From contig QEUW01000073.1 in NCBI GenBank assembly GCA_003577005.1, positions 1 through 22,781 of the forward strand: DNA of 22,781 nt, read 5' to 3'. The stretch comes from Chloroflexota bacterium (GTDB taxonomy: Bacteria > Chloroflexota > Anaerolineae > Caldilineales > Caldilineaceae). This document shows positions 7,779-14,654 of this stretch, piece after piece; within the stretch, counting starts at the first letter, position 1; every line of letters begins with the position of its first letter. The notes under the pieces were generated by a model that was not told where the DNA came from, made no database searches, and worked only from the letters and a program-made list of their open reading frames with translations. Made by a program: the position numbers and the translations under genes.

Positions 7779-8384
7779 ATGGCAAGTGCTATCCGCGATT
7801 ATTTTGAGAGCCGCGCGCCAACCTGGAACAGCATGATGCCGGACCATCTCGACGAAACACTGCGCCGGATGGTGGCCCCTTTTGCTGACTCTTTTAGAGC
7901 AGCGCGGGCGGTGCTGGAAATTGGCACAGGAACGGGTGCGCTCATCCCGCACCTGATGGCCTGTGCGCCGGATATGCGGCTGGTGTCCATTGACCTCGCG
8001 CATGGCATGTTAGTGCAAGCGCACGCACGCTGCCCATATGCGTGTTTGGTGGAAGCTGATGCGCACCACCTGCCGTTTGCAGCGGGACAACAAGCCTGGT
8101 TTGATGTCGTGGTATGCCACAACAGCTTCCCACACTTCGCCGACAGAGTGCGGGCGTTGGGAGAAATCCGGCGAGTACTGCGCCCCGGTGGACAGCTTCT
8201 CATTCTACATAACAATCCGCGTGAACGGGTGAATGCCATTCATACTAACGCGGATGGTCCCATCGCGCTTGATCTGCTGCCGCTCGGCGAAGACCTGCGC
8301 CAGATGTTGGTTCAAGCAGGGTACCTCAACGTCTGGGTGGATGATACCGACGAACACTATCTGGCACGGGCCTGGTGTCCGTAG
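7779..8384 (+). CDS. class I SAM-dependent methyltransferase
   Basis: A 201-residue protein with a Methyltransf_11/25-type Rossmann fold. Motif I is VLEIGTGTGAL (residues 45-55), the acidic residue of motif II lies in RLVSIDLAHGML, then EADAHHLPF and FDVVVCHNSFPHF, then the post-motif VLRPGGQLLILHNNPRERVN. The C-terminal half is unusually rich in histidine, including HNSFPHF, LHNN and AIHTN. The ATG at 7779 is preferred; a TTG immediately before it at 7776 is possible, and the ribosome site is weak (GAAAG). It sits between the ABC importer and the Fur gene. Its substrate is unknown; acting on the imported ligand or chelator is inference from position. Confidence 0.87.
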   Translation: MASAIRDYFESRAPTWNSMMPDHLDETLRRMVAPFADSFRAARAVLEIGTGTGALIPHLMACAPDMRLVSIDLAHGMLVQAHARCPYACLVEADAHHLPFAAGQQAWFDVVVCHNSFPHFADRVRALGEIRRVLRPGGQLLILHNNPRERVNAIHTNADGPIALDLLPLGEDLRQMLVQAGYLNVWVDDTDEHYLARAWCP

Positions 8385-8431
8385 CTTACCAAGTCTCGCC
8401 CCGTCTCCGAAATGCGTAAAAGGTCGATACC

Positions 8432-8893
8432 ATGCATACCAAACAAGAAATCGTGAAGTATCTCAAACAAACAGGCGAACGGATCACAATGCCCCGTCTG
8501 GCGGTGATTCAGGCGCTTTGCGAGTTAGGTGGGCACCAGACAACGCAGAGTATTGAGCACTATCTTGATGCTCAGGATATTGCCGTGCCCGAACCAACCA
8601 TTTACCGCATACTTCAGTGGCTCAAAGATCTGGCGCTCGTCTCTCAAACCGATCTGGGCCAATCCGGGACCGTCTACGAATTGCTGTCCACCCCACCCCA
8701 TCATCACCTGGTTTGCCTGGCCTGTGGGCATATCCAAAATCTGGATGATGCGGCGATGGCTCCGCTGCGTGTGCATTTGCGGGATACATATGGTTTTGAA
8801 CCGCGCATCGATCACATGGCGATTTTTGGGCTTTGCCAGGCGTGTCAGGAACACGCGGTTGAACGGGATCACGCTCACGAAATACCCGATTGA
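8432..8893 (+). CDS. Fur-family metal-responsive regulator (Fur/Zur/Nur type)
   Basis: A 153-residue protein. The winged helix spans residues 1-85: GERITMPRLAVIQAL, then PEPTIYRILQWLKDLALV. The structural zinc cysteines are both present: C95-x2-C98 and C135-x2-C138. Residues H35, E83, H90, H92 and H128 fall where Fur-family regulatory metal ligands lie, so the sensor site looks intact. ATG 8432 has AAAAGG 8 nt upstream. It lies 47 bp after the methyltransferase and is probably co-transcribed with the importer. Which metal it senses (Fe, Zn, Ni or Mn) cannot be told from the sequence. A shared TTGCAA-centred dyad near two promoters of this region is a candidate binding site. Confidence 0.93.
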   Translation: MHTKQEIVKYLKQTGERITMPRLAVIQALCELGGHQTTQSIEHYLDAQDIAVPEPTIYRILQWLKDLALVSQTDLGQSGTVYELLSTPPHHHLVCLACGHIQNLDDAAMAPLRVHLRDTYGFEPRIDHMAIFGLCQACQEHAVERDHAHEIPD

Positions 8894-8948
8894 ATCGTGC
8901 CCGCCGTGCACTCCCAATTTCACTTCTAATCGCATCACATGACATTCG

Positions 8949-8963
8949 TTGTTGCAAGAAATT
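8949..8963. promoter_or_regulatory. TTnTTGCAAnAA dyad, copy 2 (shared with ABC promoter)
   Basis: The 15 bases at 8949-8963 are the exact reverse complement of 2362-2376, where the same element covers the -35 box of the ABC operon. The core TTgTTGCAAgAA is a 12-bp pseudopalindrome. Here it lies about 35-50 bp upstream of the TATAAT box of the TauE-type gene. Both copies are intergenic and flank the Fur-containing operon, so a Fur-family site is a reasonable guess, but it does not match the two-half Nur box (TTGCAA-N5-TTGCAA). Confidence 0.4.
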
Positions 8964-8997
8964 ACATCTATTATTTTCTTTAGCTCAACCGGACCGG

Positions 8998-9003
8998 TAT
9001 AAT
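8998..9003 (+). promoter_or_regulatory. -10 box of the TauE/SafE gene
   Basis: TATAAT is a perfect -10 match. The position 17 bp upstream (8975-8980) is T-rich but a poor -35. This would start transcription near 9010 and leave a leader of about 283 nt before the TauE/SafE ATG, which holds the stem-loops listed next. An activator bound near the dyad at 8949-8963 could compensate for the weak -35. Confidence 0.4.
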
Positions 9004-9079
9004 CCTCGCAGGATAACACGCCGCTGCTACCATCGCCGCTCACCCACACCCCAAAAGGAGTTATTGCATATCTTATGGG

Positions 9080-9120
9080 AGGTGTGCTCAACTGCCTGCG
9101 CCAAAGCAGTTCGCACGCCT
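9080..9120 (+). ncRNA. leader stem-loop 1 of the TauE/SafE mRNA
   Basis: AGGTGTGC (9080-9087) pairs with GCACGCCT (9113-9120, one G-U pair). After a small internal loop, AACTGC (9090-9095) pairs with GCAGTT (9106-9111), leaving a 10-nt loop. The two stacked helices of 8 and 6 pairs are unlikely in random sequence of this size. A further stem follows at 9164-9190 (CGCCCGC/GCGGGCG, 13-nt loop). The GGGCG part of that stem could instead pair with CGCCC at 9211-9215. Confidence 0.45.
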
Positions 9121-9215
9121 GAGAGGAAAACTGCAAGTCAATGAAATGTAGATTAAGGGCTGTCGCCCGCTGTATGTGCCAACGCGGGCGCGGCCAGGGT
9201 ATTAAACGTCCGCCC

Positions 9216-9282
9216 CCTTCCTTGTCAGGTTGGATTTATCCTACCGATGGAGATTTACTTGTAAATCACCGACAAGGAAAGG
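9216..9282 (+). promoter_or_regulatory. three-way-junction RNA element masking the TauE/SafE ribosome site
   Basis: Closing stem P1: 9218-9226 TTCCTTGTC pairs perfectly with 9271-9279 GACAAGGAA. It extends by C9216-C9217 pairing with G9281-G9282 across a bulged A9280. P2: GGT-T-GGAT (9228-9235) with ATCC-T-ACC (9238-9245). P3: GG-A-GATTTAC (9249-9258) with GTAAATC-A-CC (9261-9270). The junction strands are A9227, GAU 9246-9248 and none. G9281-G9282 belong to the Shine-Dalgarno AGGA (9280-9283), 9 nt before the ATG at 9293, so closing P1 would hide it. This architecture suits a translational riboswitch or protein-responsive leader. It does not match a riboswitch class I can recall. Confidence 0.5.
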
Positions 9283-9292
9283 AAATAACAGA

Positions 9293-10204
9293 ATGTTGTC
9301 CACACATATCCTCAAGAACCAGGCTCCAACTGTCGTGATTCTGTTGGTGATCCTGTCGGTTATGGTATGGTATTTTGCCTGGAGCGACATAACTGCCCCC
9401 AAAGATACCCCTGAATTGACCTTTAGCCTTGGGCTTGCCCTACTGGTCGTAGGTTTTCTCGCCGGGCTGTTAGGCGGATTGATCGGGACCGGAGGATGCA
9501 GCGTAATGCTTCCGGTGCTTCATTTCTGGATGGGGTATCCCGCGTCCATTGCCGTGGGTACCACCCTGTTCGCGGTCATCTTTACCGCCACTTCGGGTGG
9601 CTACGGACACCTGGTTAGGGGAAACCTGGACAAAAGAGCTGTGGCCTATTTAGGGGGGGCGGGCATTTTGGGAGTGATCCTGGGATCATGGATATTCACG
9701 TTTCTAGCCGATCAGTCCAAACTGCTGGGTTTGATCCTGGGGTTGATTTTCCTCTGGCCCGCCATGCGCATGATCTGGGAAGGAATAACGCAAGCCAAAC
9801 TCCCCCAGCGCGAAGGTAACACCATCTCAGGCCCTGCTTGGGGCTTCTCCCTCTTCGGTTTTACAGTAGGATTGGCAACCGGTGTTGCCGGTTTGGGTGG
9901 CGGTTATGCGCTGGTTCCGGGGCTGATTTACCTTTTTGGTGCGCCCGTCTACATTACGATGGGAAGCTCGCTGGCTACCATGCTCCCACTAGCAGTCGTG
10001 GGAGGAGGTATAAAACTCTACCAGGGTTATGTCGATCTGGGCGCAGGTCTGCTGCTTGCCGGGGGCACCATCGTAGGGGCGCAGATCGGCGCGGCTGTCA
10101 TCAAACGGTTCAAACCGACTACCTTGAAACTGCTGTTCGGAGTTTATTTCCTGTACGTGGCTGTGAAGTTTATCGCAGCCTTTGTGGGGATTAAGGTTTG
10201 GTAA
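9293..10204 (+). CDS. TauE/SafE-family membrane permease
   Basis: A 303-residue integral membrane protein of the TauE/SafE (COG0730) family. Members export sulfite, sulfoacetate or related small anions, or have unknown substrates. The internal duplication typical of the family is visible. The first half carries FLAGLLGGLIGTGGCSVMLP and ASIAVGTTLFAVIFTATSGG. The second carries GLATGVAGLGGGYALVPGLI and MGSSLATMLPLAVVGG, then KLYQGYVDL. About eight membrane segments can be drawn. ATG 9293 has AAAGGAAA upstream; an earlier reading from 9230 runs through the structured leader and is not credible. The leader suggests control of translation. Substrate unknown. Confidence 0.9.
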   Translation: MLSTHILKNQAPTVVILLVILSVMVWYFAWSDITAPKDTPELTFSLGLALLVVGFLAGLLGGLIGTGGCSVMLPVLHFWMGYPASIAVGTTLFAVIFTATSGGYGHLVRGNLDKRAVAYLGGAGILGVILGSWIFTFLADQSKLLGLILGLIFLWPAMRMIWEGITQAKLPQREGNTISGPAWGFSLFGFTVGLATGVAGLGGGYALVPGLIYLFGAPVYITMGSSLATMLPLAVVGGGIKLYQGYVDLGAGLLLAGGTIVGAQIGAAVIKRFKPTTLKLLFGVYFLYVAVKFIAAFVGIKVW

Positions 10205-10228
10205 AAGACGAAATCTCCTGAGTTGCAC

Positions 10229-10267
10229 AGCAGGCGTGTTGGTCCATGTAGGAGTTTCACGCCTGCT
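10229..10267 (+). terminator. hairpin downstream of TauE/SafE gene
   Basis: AGCAGGCGTG (10229-10238) pairs perfectly with CACGCCTGCT (10258-10267) across a 19-nt loop, 25 bp after the stop. No T-tract follows. The gene-free stretch 10205-10564 also contains a smaller hairpin, GCCGGAT/ATCCGGC (10343-10349 and 10360-10366), which could serve the opposing MFS transcript. I see no gene in this stretch. Confidence 0.5.
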
Positions 10268-10564
10268 CCTTGCAGTCATTATCGTCGATTTAAAAGAATA
10301 GCGCGAAGAGTGTACTTCAATCGGGATCTTGGACAGATTCAAGCCGGATCTAAGAGGGAATCCGGCGCGGACAGGCAAACCGCTTCAAACTCAGCGAGGG
10401 TGAATAACCAAGCGCGGATACTTCCCTGTCTGCTGCCGGCTCGAAAAGTGAGCTGAGAACTAGGCGGCCATGATTTACCTGAGCGGCCATCGTTCTCTGG
10501 CCCCAGTTTGCATACACACCCTAATCTGGAGCCACCACTTGAACCGCCCATTCCTGAAGCAAGG

Positions 10565-11827
10565 TTATGTCTTACGACGCGGCAAAGGGACGATAAAACT
10601 GAGGAATGCCACTACACCGGCCAGAACAACGCCTAGCCAGAGAACGGCATTATAGCTGCCGAGGGTATCGTAGGCAAACCCGAACGCGACAGGTCCGATC
10701 GAAGTGCCGATCACCAGCCCGGTTGCAACAAAACCACGGATGGTCGCTTGATGCTTGCGCCCATACAGCGTCACCCACACTGTCCCGTCAAAGACAGCGC
10801 CGATACCCATGAAGAAACCATACGCCATCGCATAGGCGATCAGCAGCAGCTCAGGCGCCATAAGCGTAGCCAATCCGGTGGCGAACATGAGTCCGGTTAG
10901 CTGCATGACCATAACAAGATTCGGTCGCAAACGATCAATCAGCCAGCCTGTCAGCAACGTAGAGCCCGCCGTGACGAGAGCCGCATAACCGAAGGTCTCA
11001 GCAGCCGCCAGAGGGCTGTGTCCCAGATGCTCAAACAGAGATATCTGATGGAAAACGAGGCCGGTGCCCCACGCCGAACTCAAGGCACGTCCTGCAATAA
11101 ACACCCAGAAAATCGGAGTTCTCATAGCGGCTGACAATGTCCAGCTTGCGTCAAGATCAAGCCGCCCGGCTTTCGAGTCACTGCTTTTGCCGTCGGGCCG
11201 CAGACCGAAGTCTTCTGGCCGGTTACGCATCAGCAGCCAGGTGAGCGGCATGACAACGAGGCCGATCACAAGACCTAGCAAAAGCCAGGCCTGACGCCAG
11301 CCGTGCGTTTCAATGTAATTCTGCAGCCAGGGAAGATAGGCCCGCTGGAACAAGGCAAAGCTTACGAGCGACAGCCCCATCACAAACCCGCGACGCGCTT
11401 GAAACCACTGCGCGATCGCCGTCGAGCTGTTCAATCCCAGCGCGCCCTGTCCCAAACCACGGATCGCGATGAAACTGATCAGGATGGAGATCGGCCCCGC
11501 GAGCAGCGAGCAGGCCATCAGAGACACCGCAAACAGGGCGGCGATTACCGTCCCTGCGCGTCTATTCCCACGCCGGTCGATCTGCCGCCCCACCCAGGTG
11601 AGCGTCAGCGCCGCCAGAAATGTACCCACGCCATACAGGCCCGAGATGGTTGTCCGGCTGAGGCCAAAATCGGCGATGTAATGGTCTATAAACAACGATA
11701 CCGAGAAACTCTGTCCTGGGGAAGTTGCAGACATTCCGAGGGTAGCGACTGCCCAGATAACCCACCCGTAGAACAGAGGAGACCTCTCGACAAGCCGGCT
11801 CTTCTGAACCGATTTGGTCTGTGTCAT
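10565..11827 (-). CDS. MFS transporter (oxalate/formate or monocarboxylate type)
   Basis: A 420-residue major-facilitator protein with about twelve membrane helices in two halves. Landmarks are an N-terminal SPLFYGWVIWAVATLGM, the loop WVGRQIDRRGNRRAG between helices 2 and 3, the central MRNRPEDFGLRPDGKSSD, and LTGWLIDRLRPN in the second half. This pattern resembles the oxalate:formate antiporter/MCT group, though the substrate is not determined. I prefer ATG at 11827; a GTG three codons upstream (11836) is also open. It is 476 bp downstream of the kinase gene on the same strand, so it may belong to the sugar locus or be transcribed on its own. Confidence 0.88.
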   Translation of the reverse strand: MTQTKSVQKSRLVERSPLFYGWVIWAVATLGMSATSPGQSFSVSLFIDHYIADFGLSRTTISGLYGVGTFLAALTLTWVGRQIDRRGNRRAGTVIAALFAVSLMACSLLAGPISILISFIAIRGLGQGALGLNSSTAIAQWFQARRGFVMGLSLVSFALFQRAYLPWLQNYIETHGWRQAWLLLGLVIGLVVMPLTWLLMRNRPEDFGLRPDGKSSDSKAGRLDLDASWTLSAAMRTPIFWVFIAGRALSSAWGTGLVFHQISLFEHLGHSPLAAAETFGYAALVTAGSTLLTGWLIDRLRPNLVMVMQLTGLMFATGLATLMAPELLLIAYAMAYGFFMGIGAVFDGTVWVTLYGRKHQATIRGFVATGLVIGTSIGPVAFGFAYDTLGSYNAVLWLGVVLAGVVAFLSFIVPLPRRKT

Positions 11828-12303
11828 GGATTCCACGCTTCGTTATCGCCGCTGGCCGATGCCGGGCCGCGAGAAAGTGCGGAGGCGACCTCCCTGCTCA
11901 AAGCCTGACGATTGTACCAGATGCGACTCGTGCCAATGAGCTTCTCTGCAAGGGGCCGAATCCGCCCGATCACAAGCTGCCGGACAACTACGCGCGGCCT
12001 GGTTCAGAGTGTGCGCGCACCGCGTCGCACTTTTGTCGCTCGATGTTATTTATACTCTTGATGCACCGCTGAGCACATCCGTATTCGCTGTGTGAGGCGC
12101 TTGTTGTCGAGGAAGCAGGTTGAAGCTCTACCGTCCGCGCTGGCGGCTATTCGATTGTTGGAAACGCTTCACGCCAATCCTACGGCTGCCGCCATTGCCC
12201 CCACGTATCAGAGCACCTGACCGTCAAGAGCGCCGAAATGGTGGGCGACAACTCGATCTGGAGAATCGGAGTCAAACGTTAACAGTTGCCGCAATGCTCC
12301 CCT
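11828..12303. other. gene-free stretch with promoter-like site and coding-like fragments
   Basis: On the minus strand an extended -10 (TGG-TACAAT; the TACAAT complement lies at 11911-11916) about 80 bp upstream could drive the MFS gene; its -35 is weak. On the plus strand around 12106-12290 two frames give short protein-like readings, one containing PSALAAIRLLETLHANP and one HLTVKSAEMVGDNSIWRIG. They are broken by stops and have no clear start, and may be the relic of a small regulator. Nothing intact is present. Confidence 0.3.
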
Positions 12304-13827
12304 TCACACCGGCTGCATAGCAGCCACGGCATGGTGTAGAGGCGCCAGCGTACGATAGAGATCGCGGTAGACCGTTTCGTAGCTTCGCCGGTAGAATTGC
12401 CCAGACCGATCGTCAGCCGTGATGTTTCGATAAGAGACTTGCATAGCGTCTACGGCTGCATCCATATTCGGGAAAACCTCGGTACCGACCGCAGCCAAAA
12501 TGGCGGCACCGAGCGTGGTCGCTTCCTCGACATCGGATATCTCAATCGGACGTCCATGCAGAGCCGCTTTGACCTGCATCTGAAGTGCGTTTCGCGTTCC
12601 GCCCCCAATCGCGCGCAGTCGCTCGGCGCGGAAGCCTAGAAGTTGTTCGAGTCCGTCAATGGAGAATTGCGCTTCATACGCCAGTCCCTCAATTACTGCC
12701 CGGATCAGGTGGCTTGGGGAGGTGTTTGCGTCCAGGCCGATAAACGCCGCCCTGGAAGACGCATCGTTGATCGGCGGTGTCGCCAAGCGGAGATGCGGCA
12801 GGAAGAACACACCACCGCTTCCCGGAGGCGCGACGTTCGCGAGATCCACCAGATCGGCATACGGGCTATTCGACCCCGCAAGAAGCGTTTTGACCCATTC
12901 GACCGCGGCTCCGGCGGTATACAGCCCCCCGCTGCAGTACACTTTGTCCGGATCGGCGTGAATCCCCTGTTGATAGCCCGACCGCGCCATTTCGGAGGTT
13001 AGCACCGGCTCCAACAAAACCGTAAGGATGGATTCCGTCGTCCCCATCGAGTCGAGAATGTCGCCGGGTTGGCGTATACCGAGCGCGAGGGCGCCGCATG
13101 GGTGATCCATCGCGCCCGCCATCACCGCCGTGCCAACTGGCAGACCGGTGCGCTCGGAGGCGGCTTGATGAACCTGGCCGATCCTCTCACCGCTAGGGAC
13201 CAGGTCGCCAAGTATGGCTGGCGCAATGTCGCACGCAGACAGGAGCTCAGATGACCACTGCCTCGCCCGAAGATCCAGGGCCATCGTGCGCGAAGCGAGC
13301 GAGAGATTCGTAGCCGGCACGCCGCACAAGCGGAACGCAATATAGTCAGCGATATTCAACCAGTGCGCGATCCGACCATAAACCTCTGGCTCGTGCTCTT
13401 TGATCCACATGAGCTTATTGATACCAAAGATCGGCAGGATCGGCAGCCCGGTGATGCTGTAGACGACCTCGGCGCCGAGATGCTGCTCCCACCAGGCGGC
13501 CTGTGGGGCTGTCCGGGGATCATGCCACGCTATCGCCGGACGAAGCGAGTGCCCCTTCGCATCAACCGGAACAGCCGTCTCCGCCATACTTGAGACAGCT
13601 ATCCCGGTAATCGCGCGCGATTCGATTCGGGCAACGACTGAGCGCACCGTGTCGGCAGCGCTGTCGAACAACGCCTGAGGCTCGTATTCAGTCCATTCAG
13701 GTTGTGGATGGGAGGTTTCTAGCGCTCGCGAAACGACGGCCAGCGTACGGCCGCCGGCATCGTATGCGGCGGCTTTGACATTGGTGGTGCCGACATCGAC
13801 TCCGATCAGGATGGGGCTATCGGACAC
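12304..13827 (-). CDS. FGGY-family carbohydrate kinase
   Basis: A 507-residue sugar kinase (xylulokinase/gluconokinase/LsrK superfamily) that would phosphorylate the imported sugar or a derivative with ATP. The N-terminal phosphate-binding loop is LIGVDVGTTNVKAAAYD. The catalytic aspartate is likely D241 in GAMDHPCGAL, and GDILDSMGTTESIL follows. The C-terminal FGGY signature is in AIGGGTRNALQMQVKAALHG and EATTLGAAILAAVG. The GTG at 13827 is preferred because GAGG lies 9-12 nt upstream; a TTG at 13842 is also open. The gene overlaps the end of the aldolase gene by 11 bp. Full length for the family. The exact sugar is unknown. Confidence 0.9.
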   Translation of the reverse strand: MSDSPILIGVDVGTTNVKAAAYDAGGRTLAVVSRALETSHPQPEWTEYEPQALFDSAADTVRSVVARIESRAITGIAVSSMAETAVPVDAKGHSLRPAIAWHDPRTAPQAAWWEQHLGAEVVYSITGLPILPIFGINKLMWIKEHEPEVYGRIAHWLNIADYIAFRLCGVPATNLSLASRTMALDLRARQWSSELLSACDIAPAILGDLVPSGERIGQVHQAASERTGLPVGTAVMAGAMDHPCGALALGIRQPGDILDSMGTTESILTVLLEPVLTSEMARSGYQQGIHADPDKVYCSGGLYTAGAAVEWVKTLLAGSNSPYADLVDLANVAPPGSGGVFFLPHLRLATPPINDASSRAAFIGLDANTSPSHLIRAVIEGLAYEAQFSIDGLEQLLGFRAERLRAIGGGTRNALQMQVKAALHGRPIEISDVEEATTLGAAILAAVGTEVFPNMDAAVDAMQVSYRNITADDRSGQFYRRSYETVYRDLYRTLAPLHHAVAAMQPV

Positions 13828-14635
13828 GCGTCGCGTCCTCAACCTCGGCCAGCGCTTCGTCGACCGGGATATCTTCGTGAATGATCCGCGAGATGGCGCG
13901 GGTCATGCCAGGAGGGTCAGGATGCTGCCAGATGTTCCTGCCTATCACCGCCCCGCTCGCGCCAGCCGCCATCGCATCTTTGATAGATTGCAGAACCGAA
14001 CGCACGGAATCCGAGCGGATGCCCCCCGCGATCATCATGGGGATCGGGTTGTTTTCGACCACCGTGCGATAGCTTTCGATGGAACCAGTGTAGTAATTCT
14101 TGATCACATCCGCACCATGCTCGAACGCCAGGCGCGCGGCGCTCGCCATTGCGAAGGCGTCCAGCGGATCCGGGATGCGCGCAGACTTGACGGGGAGAGC
14201 TTCGGACATTACGACCAGGTCTGTATTCAGAGCAGCGGCTGAGACCTTCGCCGTGATCTCAAGCGTTTCAAGCTCGGCCTCATTGCCGATGAACGTCATC
14301 ACGATGACGCCGCTGGCGCCCAGGCTCTGTGCGTCCTCAATGCTGTACATCAGTCGCCAGTCGGAATAGTCCAGCCAGTCGTGTTGAAACAGGCTGATAC
14401 CCCCATCAACACGCATGATCGTCGGGATGCGGCCTGTCAGGACGGGCGCATAATGCTTCAGAATCCCGAAGGTCGTCATCAGAGCGTCCGCCCCGGCATC
14501 AAGCACCTGGTCGAAAATCTTGTCAGGTCGCTCAATCCCCTGCAACACGCCTTCGGTACGTCCATGATCCATCGCGATAACCAGCGCTTTCCCATCGCGT
14601 CCGGTGATGTTAAGGAGTTTGTTGTTGAACAGCAT
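13817..14635 (-). CDS. DhnA/LsrF/FbaB-type class I aldolase
   Basis: A 272-residue (beta/alpha)8 protein of the DeoC/LacD/FbaB/LsrF group, Schiff-base aldolases or thiolases that cleave phosphorylated sugars. Landmarks: ALVIAMDHGRTEGVLQGIE, DAGADALMTTFGILKHY, and GADVIKNYYTGSIESYR with the likely Schiff-base lysine K179. IPMMIAGGIRSDSV and GASGAVIGRNIWQH form the phosphate-binding end. ATG 14635 has AAAGGAAA just upstream; the longer reading to 14740 would run into the permease gene. It lies 19 bp downstream of the permease and overlaps the kinase. The kinase-then-aldolase pair implies phosphorylation followed by C-C cleavage. Confidence 0.88.
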   Translation of the reverse strand: MLFNNKLLNITGRDGKALVIAMDHGRTEGVLQGIERPDKIFDQVLDAGADALMTTFGILKHYAPVLTGRIPTIMRVDGGISLFQHDWLDYSDWRLMYSIEDAQSLGASGVIVMTFIGNEAELETLEITAKVSAAALNTDLVVMSEALPVKSARIPDPLDAFAMASAARLAFEHGADVIKNYYTGSIESYRTVVENNPIPMMIAGGIRSDSVRSVLQSIKDAMAAGASGAVIGRNIWQHPDPPGMTRAISRIIHEDIPVDEALAEVEDATRVR

Positions 14636-14654
14636 CGATTTCCTTTCTACTTCT

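Noticed and set aside
8949..8973. Canonical Streptomyces Nur box (TTGCAA-N5-TTGCAA)
   Set aside because: Only one TTGCAA is present at each of the two sites; the second half at N5 spacing is absent, so nickel specificity cannot be claimed.
9060..9282. Known riboswitch class (cobalamin, TPP, SAM, FMN, glycine, purine) upstream of TauE/SafE
   Set aside because: None of the conserved core strings I know for these classes was found in the leader; CTGAG at 9118 alone does not make a TPP element.
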